Under the pieces are notes generated by a model that was not told the DNA's origin, did not search any database, and saw only the letters and a list, made by a program, of their open reading frames with translations. A DNA stretch of 6,881 bases, taken from assembly GCA_013003255.1 (NCBI GenBank), contig JABDJZ010000274.1, positions 1 to 6,881 of the forward strand, read 5' to 3'. Both the position numbers and the translations under genes were made by a program. This document shows, one piece after another, positions 5,005 through 6,881 of this stretch. Numbering within the stretch: position 1 is the first letter of the stretch; every line of letters starts with the position of its first letter. Source of the DNA: Rhodothermales bacterium (GTDB lineage Bacteria; Bacteroidota; Rhodothermia; Rhodothermales; UBA10348).

Positions 5005-6881
5005 TTACTTGATAATGGCAAACGTGCCGGTTGTCTCGCCCAGATCCGGAGCTTCCACGTGGAAGAGGTAGACCCCGTAGGAAATGGTCAGTCCATCATC
5101 GCTTTCCAGGTCCCAATCCAGCGTTCCATTGAGCAGGTTCTCGGCGGCCAGCGGGTCCGTCATGACGCCCTCGTTGGTGCCTTCGTCCCGCCTCAGCGTC
5201 GTGATCTGCTTTCCACTCAAGGTGAAGATGCGGACCGTTGCCTGTGGAGGCAGGTTGGTGAACTTGATGACGCGTGGCCCACGCCCCGTTGAGAACGGGT
5301 TGAGCGTCTCAAAGGAGTTAGTGACCACGTACGGGTTGGGTACCACGCTGACGAGGCCAAGGAGCGAGTCCGGGTTGGCCCGCGTGACACTCGGTGCCGA
5401 GGTTGTGAACTCGAAGGCATCCGTGGCCAGGAACGGCTTACGGGTGATGACATCCATCACGTCTCCCTGCACCGGGTTCTCATTGTCACGGAAGACAAAG
5501 TTCATCCCGATGCGCCACGTGATGATGGGATCACCCGATCCGCCAACCTGTGGCTCACGCAGGATCAGCAGGTCACTTTCACCGATCGAGGGATCAGCGG
5601 TGAATGTGGCCGGCTGCGTGGACTCGGCCGAGATGAAGTCGGGGCCGGTCAGATCCCAGAAGGCGTAATCGATGGCTGTCTCAGAGCCATCCGGGTTGAC
5701 CCGGAAGACCTGCACGTTGGTCGGCCTTGCCGGGAGGGTCAGGCGGCGCGCCACCTGGATCTCCACAGACTGCCCTTCTCCTGGACCAACTACCTTGACG
5801 CGATAGTCCGCGGGATTGCGAAGGCCTTTCAGGAACCCGGCCGAGAGGTAGGGCTCGAGCGTCGGTGGATAGACATCAGGATTACTCCAGCCGGACGCCG
5901 ACTTGTTCAGCACAATGAACGGCTCCAGAATGAAGTCCAGCTTGAAGCCCAGCGGATCTCCTTCCTGATCAAAGACGGGAAACTCGCTGCCGTTGAGGAA
6001 TGACCGTGACCGGTCAATCAGCGTCTCGCCTGTCGACACGTTGGTCAGCGTGTAGTTCTTCGTGATCAGCGTATCGGGGAAGTTGCGCCCGCCCAGTCGA
6101 AGGGTGTCCTCAAACGTGATGCGGAACCGCTCGCCGTCTTCGAGCACCGTAGGATCGATGATCTCGTAGCCGATGCGGCTGGAGGTTGCTCCCTCCACAC
6201 GCGTCAGGTCCGTGATGTCCGCACCTTTGAAACCCGCCACCGGGGCCGTAGGCGTAACCTCGACCACATTTCGACCGGTAAGGATGGATCCGTCGGCCAG
6301 GCGCTGAATCCGGATCGGCGTCTCGGTCGGCGGAATGTTGTCGATGGTCGATCCGAAGTCGTAGGCCGTCACCGCATAGAAGTACCGGATGCCATTGGTG
6401 ACGTCCGTATCCACAAAGCTGTGCGTCAGCCCCTGTTCGTCCTCGCCCGGGTCCTGCCGGTTTGTACCGAGATAGAACTTGACGCCATTCACGTCTACCG
6501 GGTGGAAGCCCGAGAAGCCGTTGATCTTGTCAAACTGGGCAATCGGTTTCCGCAGCAGCGCGTTACCGAAACCGTCCGTGATGGTCAGGGCGTCCAGGAA
6601 GGCCGGGTCGGTCGAGCGGTACACACGGTAGCCCTCGAAGTCGTTGGGGTTACGTCCGAGACCCGCGAGGAAGTTGTCGAAGGAGTCCTCGGCATCGGAG
6701 TCCCAGTAAAGGGTCACCTTGCCGTCTCCGGGCACCACGGACAATTCTGGCGTAATCGGCGCCTGCGCGAACTGGTAGTCCTCGAGATAGGCCTGCAGGG
6801 CCTTGTCCCGGGAGTTCAGTACTTCGTCTTCCGTGACACCCAGAATGATGGCCAGACTGATTCGCTCGGTCTGTCCTGCCT
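5005..6881 (-). CDS. Large secreted protein with FN3-like segment and T9SS-type C-terminal domain; N-terminus outside window
   Basis: The frame is open from the window edge to TAA at 5005-5007, giving 624 visible residues; the true start is upstream. Visible residues 1-45 are a connecting segment (LGVTEDEVLNSRDKALQAYL, then EDYQFAQAP). About 47-215 is an FN3-like region: VVPGDGKVTLYWD, FEGYRVYRSTDP (81-92), KPIAQFD, then NGIRYFYAVTAYDFG. The middle, about 215-510, is beta-rich and unassigned. The C-terminal part, about 510-624, begins V-V-P-N-P-Y-V and continues G-R-G-P-R-V-I-K-F-T-N-L-P-P, V-R-I-F-T-L-S-G-K, D-W-D-L, then Y-G-V-Y-L-F-H-V and a final F-A-I-I-K. This is a FlgD-like/T9SS-type tail seen on very large surface proteins of Rhodothermota-like bacteria. 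I recognise the architecture but know no tested function; a surface or adhesive protein is plausible. It is followed immediately by the PorV-like gene, which suggests a cargo and secretion-partner pair. Confidence 0.92.
   Translation of the reverse strand, partial: AGQTERISLAIILGVTEDEVLNSRDKALQAYLEDYQFAQAPITPELSVVPGDGKVTLYWDSDAEDSFDNFLAGLGRNPNDFEGYRVYRSTDPAFLDALTITDGFGNALLRKPIAQFDKINGFSGFHPVDVNGVKFYLGTNRQDPGEDEQGLTHSFVDTDVTNGIRYFYAVTAYDFGSTIDNIPPTETPIRIQRLADGSILTGRNVVEVTPTAPVAGFKGADITDLTRVEGATSSRIGYEIIDPTVLEDGERFRITFEDTLRLGGRNFPDTLITKNYTLTNVSTGETLIDRSRSFLNGSEFPVFDQEGDPLGFKLDFILEPFIVLNKSASGWSNPDVYPPTLEPYLSAGFLKGLRNPADYRVKVVGPGEGQSVEIQVARRLTLPARPTNVQVFRVNPDGSETAIDYAFWDLTGPDFISAESTQPATFTADPSIGESDLLILREPQVGGSGDPIITWRIGMNFVFRDNENPVQGDVMDVITRKPFLATDAFEFTTSAPSVTRANPDSLLGLVSVVPNPYVVTNSFETLNPFSTGRGPRVIKFTNLPPQATVRIFTLSGKQITTLRRDEGTNEGVMTDPLAAENLLNGTLDWDLESDDGLTISYGVYLFHVEAPDLGETTGTFAIIK

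Noticed and set aside
4240..5668. Plus-strand frames opposite the PorV-like and large cargo genes
   Set aside because: They are shadows of two clear minus-strand genes, with no domain or plausible start signal.
1..6881. CRISPR array, tRNA, rRNA, insertion sequence or attachment site
   Set aside because: No spaced direct repeats, cloverleaf, rRNA-like stretch, transposase or terminal inverted repeats were found; nearly all of the window is coding on one strand.

Overview
The window reads as one face of an envelope and polysaccharide-use locus from a Bacteroidota-like bacterium with a type IX secretion system (T9SS). Two proteins end in recognisable T9SS-type C-terminal tails. Between them lies a PorV/PorQ-type outer-membrane beta-barrel, and the last gene is a secreted alpha-amylase-family enzyme. 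The DNA is GC-rich by eye (about 60%). That composition, the long FN3/T9SS protein and the PorV paralog beside it make me favour the Rhodothermota/Balneolota branch over classical Bacteroidia. This placement is inference: there is no rRNA or other marker gene here.

All four genes are on the minus strand, so transcription runs from position 6881 towards 1. (i) 6881-5005: C-terminal 624 residues of a large secreted protein with an FN3-like segment and a T9SS-type tail; its start is outside the window. (ii) 4997-3936: PorV/PorQ-family barrel, beginning 7 nt after gene (i) stops and so probably co-transcribed with it; a candidate intrinsic terminator overlaps its stop codon. (iii) 3824-1845: a 659-residue secreted protein with four tandem beta-sandwich modules of starch-binding type and a classical T9SS type A sorting domain, preceded by a good Shine-Dalgarno sequence. 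(iv) 1712-1: first 570 residues of a secreted GH13 (alpha-amylase-family) enzyme. It has a signal peptide, an N-terminal glycan-binding E-set domain, about 280 residues of further beta-rich sequence, and then the start of the catalytic barrel; the acid/base and nucleophile residues lie beyond position 1.

The simplest reading is a glucan-handling locus. A T9SS-displayed protein would hold alpha-glucan at the surface, a neighbouring extracytoplasmic GH13 enzyme would cut it, and a PorV-like barrel may handle T9SS cargo. No SusC/SusD pair lies inside the window. The intergenic spaces are short (7, 111 and 132 nt). The two longer ones hold clear inverted repeats, described as terminator or leader hairpins. 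I see no tRNA, rRNA, CRISPR array, insertion sequence or phage feature. The plus strand carries only open frames mirrored from the minus-strand genes.
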